Below, piece by piece: positions 36,554 to 46,877 of a stretch of DNA of 64,000 bases. The notes beneath the pieces are model-generated. The model saw only the letters and a list, made by a program, of their open reading frames with translations, had not been told where the DNA came from and did not search any database. Numbering within the stretch: the stretch's first letter is position 1; each line of letters begins with the position of its first letter. The DNA lies in assembly GCF_006538745.1 (NCBI RefSeq), contig NZ_BJLR01000011.1:1-64000 (forward strand). Direction: 5' to 3'. The DNA is from Cellulomonas cellasea (lineage in GTDB: Bacteria; Actinomycetota; Actinomycetes; Actinomycetales; Cellulomonadaceae). The translations under genes and the position numbers were made by a program.

Positions 36554-38037
36554 GCCGCGACCTGACCGACGTCCTGCACGCCTTCGTCGACGACCAGGCC
36601 CGCGCGTCCGCCGCGCAGGGACCGGACCTCGCCCAGCGCGCCCGGACGGTCGCCGCGCTCGCCCGGCGTCGGCGCACCCAGCGCGTCGGCGGGCTCGCTG
36701 CCGCGTCCGTGGCGCTGCTCGCCGTGGGGGCCGTGGCCGCGAGCGCGCTGACCGGGCCCGAGCCGCAGCCGGCGGTGCCGGAGCCGTCGGCGACGGCGAG
36801 CGCGTCGCCGAGCCCGAGCGCGACGACCACGCCGGCTCCCTCGCCGCCTCCGCCGGCTGGCCTCGTCACACCCGGGATCCCCGACCGCACCGCGCCGTGG
36901 GTCCGCGGGTGGGTCGACTCGCTGGAGCTCTCGCCGACCCCTCTCTGGACCGTCTCCGCGGTCGACATCGTGGTCGACTGGACCGAGGACTTCCCGCCGG
37001 CCTTCGGCCACATCTCGCGGGGCGCGGTGCGGCCCGGGGCGCAGGTCGTCGACGCGGGCGAGACGCTCGTCGCGATGGTGGCCGACATCGACCTGTTCCG
37101 CCGGGAGCTCGTGGGGCTCGACGCGGCGACCGGCGCGGTGCGCTGGGCCAAGGGCGAGGAGCACCCTCGGCCGACCTTCTGGTGCGCCGGCGTGAGCCCG
37201 GACGCGCTGGTGGTCTGCGTCGGCAGCTCCGGCACGGCGTCGCCGATGGAGCTCCAGCTCCTGGAACCTGCGTCGGGCGAGGTCGTCCGCGCGTACCCAC
37301 TCGACCACGGCGCCGACGCGTTCGGCCTGGTCGGGTCGATCGCGGTGCTGCACGGCAGCGCCAGCAGCGACGGCACCGACGTGGTCTGGACAGGGGTCGA
37401 TGTGCGGACGGGCGAGGTCGTCTGGTCGCACGTCGCGCCGGACCGTGGAGAGCCGTACGAGATCACCGGTGACCCGGTGACGGCCACCGTCGGGTCGTGG
37501 CCCTTCGTGAGGCTCGAGGGGTACTTCTACACCGTCGTGATCGACGTCCGGACCGGAGAGGAGATCGCCTCCCCGGTCGACCCGATGTCCAGCGGCTACC
37601 TCGACGTCTGGGCACCGAACGATCCCGAGGAGGTCCCCGTGCTCGACCCGTGGGCGCGCGACGAGAGCGGCGCGCCCGTGCTCGGCATCCGGGACCGGCT
37701 CCGGGCACTCGATCCAGATGACGGCACCGTCCTCTGGGAGACCGAGGCGCCGGACCTCATGTCGCGTGCGGTGGTGGGCGACGTACTGGTCGCGAGCGAC
37801 GACGAGAGCACCACGCTCGGGCTCGACGTGATGACCGGACGCGTGCTGTGGACCGCACCCGTCACCGGAGAAGGCGTCGCCACGGACGGTGAGCTGCTGC
37901 TCCTGTCGAGCGGGGTGGTGCTGCGTCTCGCGGACGGGGCCGTGGTCCGGGACGGTGACGGGACGGGATGGCCCCCGCTCGGGCGGAGCGGACGCCTGGC
38001 CGCGGTGGGAGAGACGCTGACCCTCTACGGCTGGTGA
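36550..38037 (+). CDS. Single-span membrane protein with PQQ-type propeller, putative anti-sigma, module 2
   Basis: 495 aa, GTG start overlapping the sigma stop. Cytoplasmic segment about 1-48 (DLTDVLHAFVDDQA, then a run of Arg), one span (about 49-68), a Pro/Ser/Ala/Thr linker (about 72-105), then propeller blades such as VGLDAATGAVRWAKG, VDVRTGEVVWSHV and DVMTGRVLWTAPV. Cys212 and Cys223 make the conserved C-x10-C pair. Same architecture as the other two. Predicted to hold its sigma factor at the membrane and respond to an outside ligand or redox change; unproven. Confidence 0.75.
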   Translation: MSRDLTDVLHAFVDDQARASAAQGPDLAQRARTVAALARRRRTQRVGGLAAASVALLAVGAVAASALTGPEPQPAVPEPSATASASPSPSATTTPAPSPPPPAGLVTPGIPDRTAPWVRGWVDSLELSPTPLWTVSAVDIVVDWTEDFPPAFGHISRGAVRPGAQVVDAGETLVAMVADIDLFRRELVGLDAATGAVRWAKGEEHPRPTFWCAGVSPDALVVCVGSSGTASPMELQLLEPASGEVVRAYPLDHGADAFGLVGSIAVLHGSASSDGTDVVWTGVDVRTGEVVWSHVAPDRGEPYEITGDPVTATVGSWPFVRLEGYFYTVVIDVRTGEEIASPVDPMSSGYLDVWAPNDPEEVPVLDPWARDESGAPVLGIRDRLRALDPDDGTVLWETEAPDLMSRAVVGDVLVASDDESTTLGLDVMTGRVLWTAPVTGEGVATDGELLLLSSGVVLRLADGAVVRDGDGTGWPPLGRSGRLAAVGETLTLYGW

Positions 38038-38054
38038 GGTCCGGCGGCGCCCCA

Positions 38055-38085
38055 CCCCAACTTCCTCGCCCCGGCGCGCGTTGTG
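38055..38085 (+). promoter_or_regulatory. ECF-type promoter of sigma module 3
   Basis: CCCCAAC (38055-38061), 17 nt, CGTTGTG (38079-38085), 67 bp before the GTG. Same spacing as modules 1 and 2; the single difference in the second block is A to T. Confidence 0.75.
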
Positions 38086-38152
38086 GGGGGTGAGGGCGCA
38101 CGGAGCGGTCACCACCCGGTGAACGCACGGCGCGACGACAGGAGGGGCGGCC

Positions 38153-38704
38153 GTGCCGGAGTGGCAGGACGTGCTCGAGGAGGTGGTCCGTGACCGCCGG
38201 AGCTCGCTGGTCGGCTACGCCGCGCTGTTCACGCTCGACCGGCCGCTCGCCGAGGACCTGGTGCACGACGCGCTCGTCCGGACGTTCGCGAAGCCCCGCG
38301 ACCTGACGGACGTGCACACTGCCGAGGGATACGTGCGCCAGGTCATCCGGACGACGTTCCTCGACCACGCACGCAAGCAGCGCACGTGGCGGTCCAAGGC
38401 GCACCTGTTCGCGGTGCCCGACGACGCCCGGTCCCCCGAGCACGCGACGACGGCCGTGCTCGACGTCCGGGCGGCGCTCGCGACGCTGGCACCGCGCGAG
38501 CGGGCGTGCGCCGTCCTGCGCTACTTCGACGACCTGCCGGGCGCCGAGATCGCGCATGAGCTCGGGCTGAGCCCTGGCGCGGTCAAGCGTTACCTGTCCG
38601 ACGCGACCGCGCGCCTGCGAGTGCTCCTGGGACCCGACGCGCTGCCGCCAGACGCCGACCTCGACACGATCCCCGTGACCCGCACCGGACGGAGCCAGGC
38701 ATGA
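38153..38704 (+). CDS. ECF RNA polymerase sigma factor, module 3
   Basis: 183 aa, GTG with GGAGG seven bases upstream. Region 2 (LAEDLVHDALVRTFAKP, VRQVIRTTFLDHARKQR) and region 4 (LAPRERACAVLRYFDDLPGAEIAHELGLSPGAVKRYL). Region 4 keeps the same recognition-helix pattern as the paralogues (S-x-GAVKRYL), consistent with all three reading the same promoter sequence. Overlaps its propeller partner (ATGA). Confidence 0.93.
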   Translation: MPEWQDVLEEVVRDRRSSLVGYAALFTLDRPLAEDLVHDALVRTFAKPRDLTDVHTAEGYVRQVIRTTFLDHARKQRTWRSKAHLFAVPDDARSPEHATTAVLDVRAALATLAPRERACAVLRYFDDLPGAEIAHELGLSPGAVKRYLSDATARLRVLLGPDALPPDADLDTIPVTRTGRSQA

Positions 38705-40143
38705 GCCCGAACCTGCGCGACCTCCTGCACGAGCTCGCCGACCACGAGGCCGCCGGCGCCGCCGCGACCGCCCCCGACACCCGGACCGAGGTGCGTCACG
38801 TCATGACCGACATCCGCACCCGCCGTACCCACCGCCTCGCCGTGGTCGGGGCCGTCGCCGTGACCGTCCTGGCGGTCGGCGCCGCGACGGCGACCGCGCT
38901 GACGCCCTCGCCGCGTGTGCCCGCAGTCGACCCGACGCTCAGCCCCACCCCGACCGCCGCCCCCGCGACGACACCGTCGCCGTCCTCCACCCCCGCGGCC
39001 ACGCGCGCTCCGCAGTCCCAGCTCGGCCTGGTCGCGCCGCTGCCCACCGCGCCGCGCGAGCTGTGGACCGTGCGCACGGCCGACCTCGGGACGGGGTGGT
39101 CCGCCGAGGCGGAGGGCGCGCCGTACCTCGGCAGCATCTCGGCGTGGCCGCAGGGGTACGGCTACCACGCGGCGGCCGCGGGCGACACCTGGGTGGTCGC
39201 GCTCGGCGACGAGAACCTCGACGAGCGGCTCGTGGGGATCGACGCGCGGACCGGTGAGCATCTGTGGGACCTCCCCACGTACGCGGAGGAGACCGATGCG
39301 GCGCTGCTGTGCGCAGGCACCGCCGGCGACGGCTCCCTGGTGTGCCTGTCCGCGACGGACACCTCGGCGCGCCTCCTGCTGCTCGACCCGGGCACCGGGA
39401 CGACAGTGCGCGAGCTGCCGCTCGACGTCGTGCCGTACTCGATCGGGCTCGACGGCGACCTGGCCGTCGTGCACGGCGCCGACCTCGACGCGGGCTCGGC
39501 GTTCTGGCAGGGCGTCTCGACCGTCACGGGCGAGGTGGCCTGGTCGCACGTGGAGCCGGGGCTGACGGCCGACCTGCCGGAAGGGCTGGACTGGGAGTCG
39601 GACACCCGGGTGCACGCGGGGGTGGCGCGGCTGGTCGGGGCCGGGTACGACGTCGACGTCGACGTGCGCACCGGGGCGCTCCTGTCCTCGACGGGGCACG
39701 AGCCGCTCGTCGTGGACGTCGACGGCCGGGTCGGCACGCTGACCTTCCGGATCGCGGACGCGGGCGACGGCGGCACGCGGCTGAGCGCCTCGTCGGGCGA
39801 CGCCGGCCCCGAGCTGTGGGCCTACGAGGGGCCGGGGGCGTCCGTCGTCGGTGTCGTCGGCGACGGTGTCGTCGTGAGCGGCACGGAGTCGTTCGCGCTG
39901 CTCGACGCCACGACCGGCCGGGTGCGCTGGTCGAGCCCAGCGCGGACCCTCGTCGCGTTCGACGGGACGCGGCTCGTCACCACGCGGAACGAGGGCGCCG
40001 ACCGGGTGCTCGAGGCCCTCGACGTCGCCGACGGGACGGCGTCGTGGTCGGTGCCGATCGGCGCGCGTGTGCCCGTGCGGGTGGGCGACGCGCTGCTCCT
40101 CACCGACTTCTGGCAGGGCACCCTCACGGCGCTCGCAGGCTGA
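38701..40143 (+). CDS. Single-span membrane protein with PQQ-type propeller, putative anti-sigma, module 3
   Basis: 480 aa. MSPNLRDLLHELADHEA at the cytoplasmic N-terminus resembles the other two; span about 42-62; Pro/Thr/Ser linker (about 75-105); extracytoplasmic propeller with GIDARTGEHLWDL, STVTGEVAWSH, DATTGRVRWSS and DVADGTASWSV blades. Cys204 and Cys215 keep the C-x10-C spacing. As for the others, gene coupling to an ECF sigma is the main reason to propose an anti-sigma or signal-receptor role. Confidence 0.75.
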   Translation: MSPNLRDLLHELADHEAAGAAATAPDTRTEVRHVMTDIRTRRTHRLAVVGAVAVTVLAVGAATATALTPSPRVPAVDPTLSPTPTAAPATTPSPSSTPAATRAPQSQLGLVAPLPTAPRELWTVRTADLGTGWSAEAEGAPYLGSISAWPQGYGYHAAAAGDTWVVALGDENLDERLVGIDARTGEHLWDLPTYAEETDAALLCAGTAGDGSLVCLSATDTSARLLLLDPGTGTTVRELPLDVVPYSIGLDGDLAVVHGADLDAGSAFWQGVSTVTGEVAWSHVEPGLTADLPEGLDWESDTRVHAGVARLVGAGYDVDVDVRTGALLSSTGHEPLVVDVDGRVGTLTFRIADAGDGGTRLSASSGDAGPELWAYEGPGASVVGVVGDGVVVSGTESFALLDATTGRVRWSSPARTLVAFDGTRLVTTRNEGADRVLEALDVADGTASWSVPIGARVPVRVGDALLLTDFWQGTLTALAG

Positions 40144-40207
40144 CGGCCCGGGACCCGAGCGGAATCAGCGCGCGTCCACCCCGCAGCAACGGGGAGAATG
40201 GTCCGTC

Positions 40208-43200
40208 GTGAGCACTGCGCGCGAGGAACGACCGGCGACGCCGGACGGCACCGGGGCACCCGGCCGTCGAGGCGGGCGCGGTCGTCGTCGCGGGCCGCGG
40301 CGTCCTGACGGCGTGCGGGCGGACGGGCCGCGCACCGACCAGGCAGCGCCGGGGGGTGCCGAGCGGGCGCAGGTCGTCGACGAGCAGCGCAGCGAGGGGC
40401 ACCCCGTCGACGGGCACCGCAGCGACGAGCAGCACGTCCCGCAGGACGGGCGCCCGGCCCGTGGCGACCGGCCCGAGCGCCGCCGGGCGGACCGCGACCG
40501 CGGGAAGGAGCGCCGACCCGACCGTCGGTCGGACGCCAAACAGGGCGACGCCCAGCGCGCCCGTCGCGCCGAGCTGCGGCACGCCGTCGTCGTCCCCCCG
40601 ATCACGTACCCCGAGCAGCTCCCCGTCTCGGCGCGCCGCGACGAGATCTCCGCCGCGATCCGCGAGCACCAGGTCCTGATCGTCGCGGGCGAGACGGGCT
40701 CGGGGAAGACCACGCAGCTGCCCAAGATCATGCTCGAGCTCGGCCGCGGCCGGGACGGCCAGATCGGCCACACGCAGCCCCGGCGGATCGCGGCGCGCAC
40801 GGTCGCGGAGCGCATCAACGAGGAGATCAGCGGCCCGGGCGTCCCGCTCGGGGACCTCGTCGGGTACCAGGTGCGGTTCACGGACGAGTCGAGCGCGTCG
40901 ACGCTGGTCAAGGTCATGACCGACGGCATCCTGCTCGCGCAGATCCAGCGCGACCCGATGCTGCGCGGGTACGACACCCTGATCATCGACGAGGCCCACG
41001 AGCGCTCGCTCAACATCGACTTCCTGCTCGGGTACCTCACGCGCCTGCTGCCGCAGCGGCCCGACCTCAAGCTCGTCATCACGTCGGCGACGATCGACTC
41101 GGCGCGGTTCGCGGCGCACTTCGCGGGACCGCCGACGCCCGAGCACCCCGACGGCGTCCCCGCGCCGGTCGTCGAGGTCACGGGACGCACGTTCCCGGTC
41201 GAGATCCGCTACCGGCCGCTGCGCGCGGACGACGCGCTCCCCGCGGGCGACGGCGACGAGTGGGACGAGGACGGCCCGACGGCGGGCGGCGCGGGGCCCG
41301 ACGGCGGCGCGCTGACCGGGCGGGCGTACCCGAAGGGCCGCCCCGCGAAGGGCTCGTCGGGCAAGGGCAAGGGTCCCGGCCGGGCACAGGTCGAGGACCG
41401 CGACCCGATGCAGGCGATCTGCGAGGCGGTCGACGAGCTCACCGCCGAGGGACCGGGCGACATCCTCGTGTTCTTCTCGGGCGAGCGGGAGATCCGCGAC
41501 GCGGAGGACGCGCTGCGTGCGCACCTCGGCGACCGGGCGGCCGACCTGCGCGGGCCGTCGGCGGTCGAGATCCTGCCGCTGTACGGGCGGCTCTCCGCGG
41601 CCGAGCAGCACCGGGTGTTCGAGCAGCACGGCACCCGCCGCGTCGTGCTCGCGACCAACGTCGCCGAGACGTCGCTGACCGTGCCGGGCATCCGGTACGT
41701 GATCGACCCCGGCACCGCGCGCATCTCGCGCTACTCGAAGGCCACGAAGGTCCAGCGCCTGCCGATCGAGCCGATCTCGCAGGCGTCGGCGAACCAGCGC
41801 TCGGGCCGGTGCGGGCGCGTCGCGGACGGCATCGCGATCCGGCTGTACTCCGAGACCGACTTCGAGTCCCGCCCCGAGTACACCGAGCCGGAGATCCTGC
41901 GCACGTCGCTCGCGTCGGTCATCCTCCAGATGATCTCCGTCGGGGTCGCGGCCACGCCCGACGACATCGCGCAGTTCCCGTTCGTCGACCCCCCGGACGT
42001 GCGCTCGGTGCGCGACGGCGTGCAGCTGCTCACCGAGCTCGGGGCGCTCGCGCCGACGGGCGGGGTGCTCACCGAGACCGGGCGGGCGCTCGCCCAGCTG
42101 CCGATGGACCCCCGCCTCGGCCGGATGATCGTCGAGGCCGGGCGCCGGGGCGTCGCGCGCGAGGTCATGATCATCGCGGCGGCGCTGTCGATCCAGGACC
42201 CGCGCGAGCGCCCGGTCGAGAGCCGCCCGCAGGCCGACCAGCAGCACGCGCGCTTCGCCGACCCGACGTCGGACTTCCTGAGCTACCTGAACCTCTGGCA
42301 GTACCTCAAGGACCAGCAGGCGGACCTGTCCGGCTCGGCGTTCCGCCGCCTGTGCCGCTCGGAGCACCTCAACTACCTGCGCATCCGCGAGTGGCAGGAC
42401 GTGGTCACGCAGCTCCGCGAGCTCGCGAAGCCGCTCGGCATCGTGGTGAACCCCCCGCGGCGGCGGGAGAAGGCGGGGAGCGTCGGGGTCGCGCTCGCGG
42501 CGGCGCAGGGCGGGCGGCCCGACGGCTCCGGTCCCGCGGCGACGGCCTCCGTCGACGGCTCGTCGTCCACCGCCACGGTGCCCGCGGCCCAGGCACCCGC
42601 CGGCCCGCGCCGCCGCACGGCGCCCGGCGCGGAGCAGGCCGTCCTCGCGTCCGACACCGAGGGCGGGCCCGAGAAGCTGCGCCTCGACTGGGACGCCGAC
42701 CGCATCCACCTGAGCCTGCTCGCGGGCCTGCTCAGCCAGATCGGCATGCAGGAGGCCACCGAGGTCACGCCGCCCGCAGGCAACCGCGGCCGCAAGGACT
42801 CCCCCGCCCGGCGCCCCGACCGCCGGGCGCGCAACGAGTACCTCGGCGCGCGTGGCGCCCGGTTCGCGATCTTCCCGGGCTCCGGCCTCGCGAAGCGCCC
42901 GCCGTCGTGGGTCATGGCCGGCGAGCTCGTCGAGACCTCGCGCCTGTGGGGCCGCGACGTCGCGCGCATCCAGCCCGAGTGGGCCGAGGAGCTCGCGGGG
43001 CACCTCGTGCGGCGCACGTACTCCGAGCCGACGTGGTCGACCAAGCAGGGCGCGGCCATGGCGCTCGAGCGGGTGCTGCTCTACGGCGTCCCGATCGTCG
43101 CTCAGCGCCGGGTCCTCTACGCCAAGGTCGACCCCGAGCACGCGCGCGAGCTGTTCCTGCGGCACGCGCTCGTGGACGGCGAGTGGACCACGCACCACGA

Positions 43201-45139
43201 GTTCTTCCACGAGAACCGCCGCCTGCTCGCGGAGGCCGAGGGCCTCGAGGCCCGGGCCCGGCGCCGCGGGCTCGTGGTCGACGACGACGTGCTGTTCGCG
43301 TTCTACGACGAGCGCGTCCCGGTGGACGTGGTCTCGGCCCGGCACTTCGACACGTGGTGGAAGACCGCGCGCCGCACGCAGCCGGACCTGCTGACGTTCA
43401 CGCGCGAGCTGCTCGTGTCCGACGAGGACGCGGTCAGCGCGTCCGACTTTCCCACGACGTGGCCGCAGGGCGAGCTCGAGCTGCCGCTGACCTACCAGTT
43501 CGAGCCGGGCACCGAGGCGGACGGCGTGACCGCGCACGTCCCGCTCGTGCTGCTCGCGCGCGTGCGGCCCGAGGGCTTCGGGTGGATGGTCCCGGGCCTG
43601 CTCGAGGAGCTCGTGACCGCGACGATCCGGTCGCTGCCCAAGCCGGTGCGCGTGCAGCTCGTGCCCGCGCCGGACGTCGCGCGCGGCGTCGTCGGCTGGT
43701 TCCGCGAGAACCTCGCGTCGTGGCACGACACCGTGCGCGCCGCGGACCTCGCGCCGTCGTTCCACGAGGCGTTCGCGCAGGCCGTGCGCGCGCTCCGGGA
43801 CGTCGAGGTGCCCCCGGACGCGTTCGACGACGAGAAGCTCCCGCCGCACCTGCGCATGACGTTCCGGGTCCAGTCGGACCGCGGGGTCGTGCTCGACGAG
43901 AGCAAGGACCTCGTCGCGCTGCAGCGCCGGCTCGCGGCCCGCACGCAGGACGCCGTGAGCTCGGCGGTCCGGACTGCGGTGCGCGACGCGATGCGGGAGG
44001 CGGGCGCGAAGGCCGGCGGTCGGGCGGGCGGCACGGGCGACGGGTCCGGTGCGGCAGCGAGCGGGACGACGGGTGCGCCGGAGGCGGGCGCGGCGGCACG
44101 CGGGGCGGCCGGGACCGACGCGGGCGCGGCGGGCTCCGCAGCGGCAGGTACCGGCACGAGCGGCACCGTCGGCACGAGCACCACCGCCGCCGGAGGGGAC
44201 GCCGCGGGCGTCGGGGTGGCCTCGGCGGTCCCCGAGCGCACCGGCCTGACCACGTGGCCGGCGGACCTGCCCGACGACACCCTGCCCCTGACGGTCGAGA
44301 CGACCGGACCCGGCGGCCTGCGCGTGCGCGGCTACCCCGCGCTCGTCGAGGAGCCGTCGGGCACGGTCGGCCTGCGGGTGCTCGCCGACGCCGGCGCCCA
44401 GGTCGAGGCCCACCGCCGCGGGCTCCGGGCGCTGCTGCTGCGCGAGACGTCGCTCGCGACCCCGCGCGTGACGACCCGGTGGACCGGCACGCAGGCGCTC
44501 ACGCTCGCCGCGAGCCCGTACCGGAGCACCGACGCCCTCGTCGCCGACGTGCAGCGCGCCGCCGTCGACCACCTGCTCGCCGAGCACCTCGCGGGCCGCC
44601 CCGCGACCGAGGTCCGCACCGCGACCGCCTACGCCGCGCTCCGCACGCTCGTGCGCGACCGGCTCGAGGACACCGTGCACCGGGTCGTCGCCGACGTCGT
44701 CGCGGCGCTCACCGCGGCGCGCGAGCTCGACGCCGACGTGCGCGCGTCGTCGAGCCTCGCGCTCCTCGCGACGCTCCAGGACGTCCGCGAGCAGGCCGCC
44801 CGGCTCGTCTTCGACGGGTTCGTCAGCGCGACCGGGGTCACCCGGCTCGTGCACCTGCCCCGGTACCTGCGCGCGGCCCGGCGCCGGCTCGAGAAGGCCG
44901 CCGAGAACCCGCAGCGCGACGCCGACCTGGCGTGGCAGGTCCACGACCTCGACGAGGCATGGGACCAGGCGGTCCGCCGCGCGGCCGGCTCGTCGTCCGA
45001 CCCGGCGCGCGACGCGACCCTCGCGGACGTCCGCTGGATGCTCGAGGAGCTGCGCGTGAGCCTGTTCGCGCAGCAGCTCGGCACGCCGCAGCCCGTCTCC
45101 GTCAAGCGGATCCGCACCGCGCTCGCGTCGGCCGCCTGA
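40208..45139 (+). CDS. hrpA: HrpA-type DEAH-box ATP-dependent RNA helicase
   Basis: 1643 aa from a GTG with GGGGAG 11 bases upstream; about 300 residues longer than the E. coli protein. A basic low-complexity N-terminus (about 1-130) is followed by RecA-like domain 1 with GETGSGKTTQLP (about 161), IIDEAHERSLN (about 260) and ITSATIDS, domain 2 with ATNVAETSLTVPG and SGRCGRV, then the helicase-associated, OB and DUF3418-type C-terminal domains. Three Gly/Ala/Ser-rich inserts (about 340-395, 765-815, 1265-1340) account for the extra length. It likely remodels ribosomes or RNA in the cytosol. Starts 64 bp after module 3. Confidence 0.92.
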   Translation: MSTAREERPATPDGTGAPGRRGGRGRRRGPRRPDGVRADGPRTDQAAPGGAERAQVVDEQRSEGHPVDGHRSDEQHVPQDGRPARGDRPERRRADRDRGKERRPDRRSDAKQGDAQRARRAELRHAVVVPPITYPEQLPVSARRDEISAAIREHQVLIVAGETGSGKTTQLPKIMLELGRGRDGQIGHTQPRRIAARTVAERINEEISGPGVPLGDLVGYQVRFTDESSASTLVKVMTDGILLAQIQRDPMLRGYDTLIIDEAHERSLNIDFLLGYLTRLLPQRPDLKLVITSATIDSARFAAHFAGPPTPEHPDGVPAPVVEVTGRTFPVEIRYRPLRADDALPAGDGDEWDEDGPTAGGAGPDGGALTGRAYPKGRPAKGSSGKGKGPGRAQVEDRDPMQAICEAVDELTAEGPGDILVFFSGEREIRDAEDALRAHLGDRAADLRGPSAVEILPLYGRLSAAEQHRVFEQHGTRRVVLATNVAETSLTVPGIRYVIDPGTARISRYSKATKVQRLPIEPISQASANQRSGRCGRVADGIAIRLYSETDFESRPEYTEPEILRTSLASVILQMISVGVAATPDDIAQFPFVDPPDVRSVRDGVQLLTELGALAPTGGVLTETGRALAQLPMDPRLGRMIVEAGRRGVAREVMIIAAALSIQDPRERPVESRPQADQQHARFADPTSDFLSYLNLWQYLKDQQADLSGSAFRRLCRSEHLNYLRIREWQDVVTQLRELAKPLGIVVNPPRRREKAGSVGVALAAAQGGRPDGSGPAATASVDGSSSTATVPAAQAPAGPRRRTAPGAEQAVLASDTEGGPEKLRLDWDADRIHLSLLAGLLSQIGMQEATEVTPPAGNRGRKDSPARRPDRRARNEYLGARGARFAIFPGSGLAKRPPSWVMAGELVETSRLWGRDVARIQPEWAEELAGHLVRRTYSEPTWSTKQGAAMALERVLLYGVPIVAQRRVLYAKVDPEHARELFLRHALVDGEWTTHHEFFHENRRLLAEAEGLEARARRRGLVVDDDVLFAFYDERVPVDVVSARHFDTWWKTARRTQPDLLTFTRELLVSDEDAVSASDFPTTWPQGELELPLTYQFEPGTEADGVTAHVPLVLLARVRPEGFGWMVPGLLEELVTATIRSLPKPVRVQLVPAPDVARGVVGWFRENLASWHDTVRAADLAPSFHEAFAQAVRALRDVEVPPDAFDDEKLPPHLRMTFRVQSDRGVVLDESKDLVALQRRLAARTQDAVSSAVRTAVRDAMREAGAKAGGRAGGTGDGSGAAASGTTGAPEAGAAARGAAGTDAGAAGSAAAGTGTSGTVGTSTTAAGGDAAGVGVASAVPERTGLTTWPADLPDDTLPLTVETTGPGGLRVRGYPALVEEPSGTVGLRVLADAGAQVEAHRRGLRALLLRETSLATPRVTTRWTGTQALTLAASPYRSTDALVADVQRAAVDHLLAEHLAGRPATEVRTATAYAALRTLVRDRLEDTVHRVVADVVAALTAARELDADVRASSSLALLATLQDVREQAARLVFDGFVSATGVTRLVHLPRYLRAARRRLEKAAENPQRDADLAWQVHDLDEAWDQAVRRAAGSSSDPARDATLADVRWMLEELRVSLFAQQLGTPQPVSVKRIRTALASAA

Positions 45140-45143
45140 TTCC

Positions 45144-45169
45144 GCCGGACCCCTCCCGGGATGTCCGGC
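45144..45169 (+). terminator. Hairpin after hrpA
   Basis: GCCGGAC (45144-45150) pairs with GTCCGGC (45163-45169) around a 12-nt loop, five bases after the hrpA stop. Confidence 0.5.
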
Positions 45170-45276
45170 TCCGCGCCTGACCTGCGACGGCGCAGTTCAT
45201 CCGCACGGGTGAGTTCCCGGGTGAGGTCGACCTGCCCACCTCCCACACCCGGATATGCCCGGGTTATCGTCGACCC

Positions 45277-45489
45277 ATGATCGGTCCAGACCGCGACGAA
45301 GCGGGACGTGAGGCGCTCGACGCTCTCGCGGGATCGACCACGACGCCGGACCCGGAGATCCTCGCCGCGGTGCAGGAGGGCCTCATGGCCGTCCCGGCAG
45401 GCTCCCCGAGCGCGTGGTTCGAGGTCCCGCGGCAGCGCACGCGCGTGCGTCCCGCGAACCTGTCCTCTCGCCGCAGCACCGAGAGCTGA
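45277..45489 (+). CDS. Small hypothetical protein
   Basis: 70 aa from an ATG. Codon use is GC-rich at third positions as in its neighbours, which is the main support. Acidic N-terminal half (MIGPDRDEAGREALDALAG), basic C-terminal half (RQRTRVRPANLSSRRS). No span or signal, and no family recognised. The upstream 30 bp contain the palindrome ACCCGG-ATATG-CCCGGGT but no clear ribosome binding site, so it could be leaderless or not a gene. Confidence 0.45.
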   Translation: MIGPDRDEAGREALDALAGSTTTPDPEILAAVQEGLMAVPAGSPSAWFEVPRQRTRVRPANLSSRRSTES

Positions 45490-45589
45490 CGCGCCCGCAC
45501 ACCGGGCGCGCACGGCCGTCGGCCGGCGGCCGCGTCGCCACGCTCCCCTCCTCGCCGCGGGCAGCGTCCGACGCGAGCGGTGCACCTGA

Positions 45590-46861
<1,272 letters not shown>

Positions 46862-46877
46862 CCCGGCGGCCCGGGGG

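Noticed and set aside
40124-44944. 1606-codon open frame antisense to hrpA
   Set aside because: Arg/Asp/His-rich composition of a high-GC shadow frame, no domain, and hrpA on the other strand is unmistakable. The same applies to long antisense frames over 1653-3866, 14941-18672, 7431-9428 and 23064-26537.
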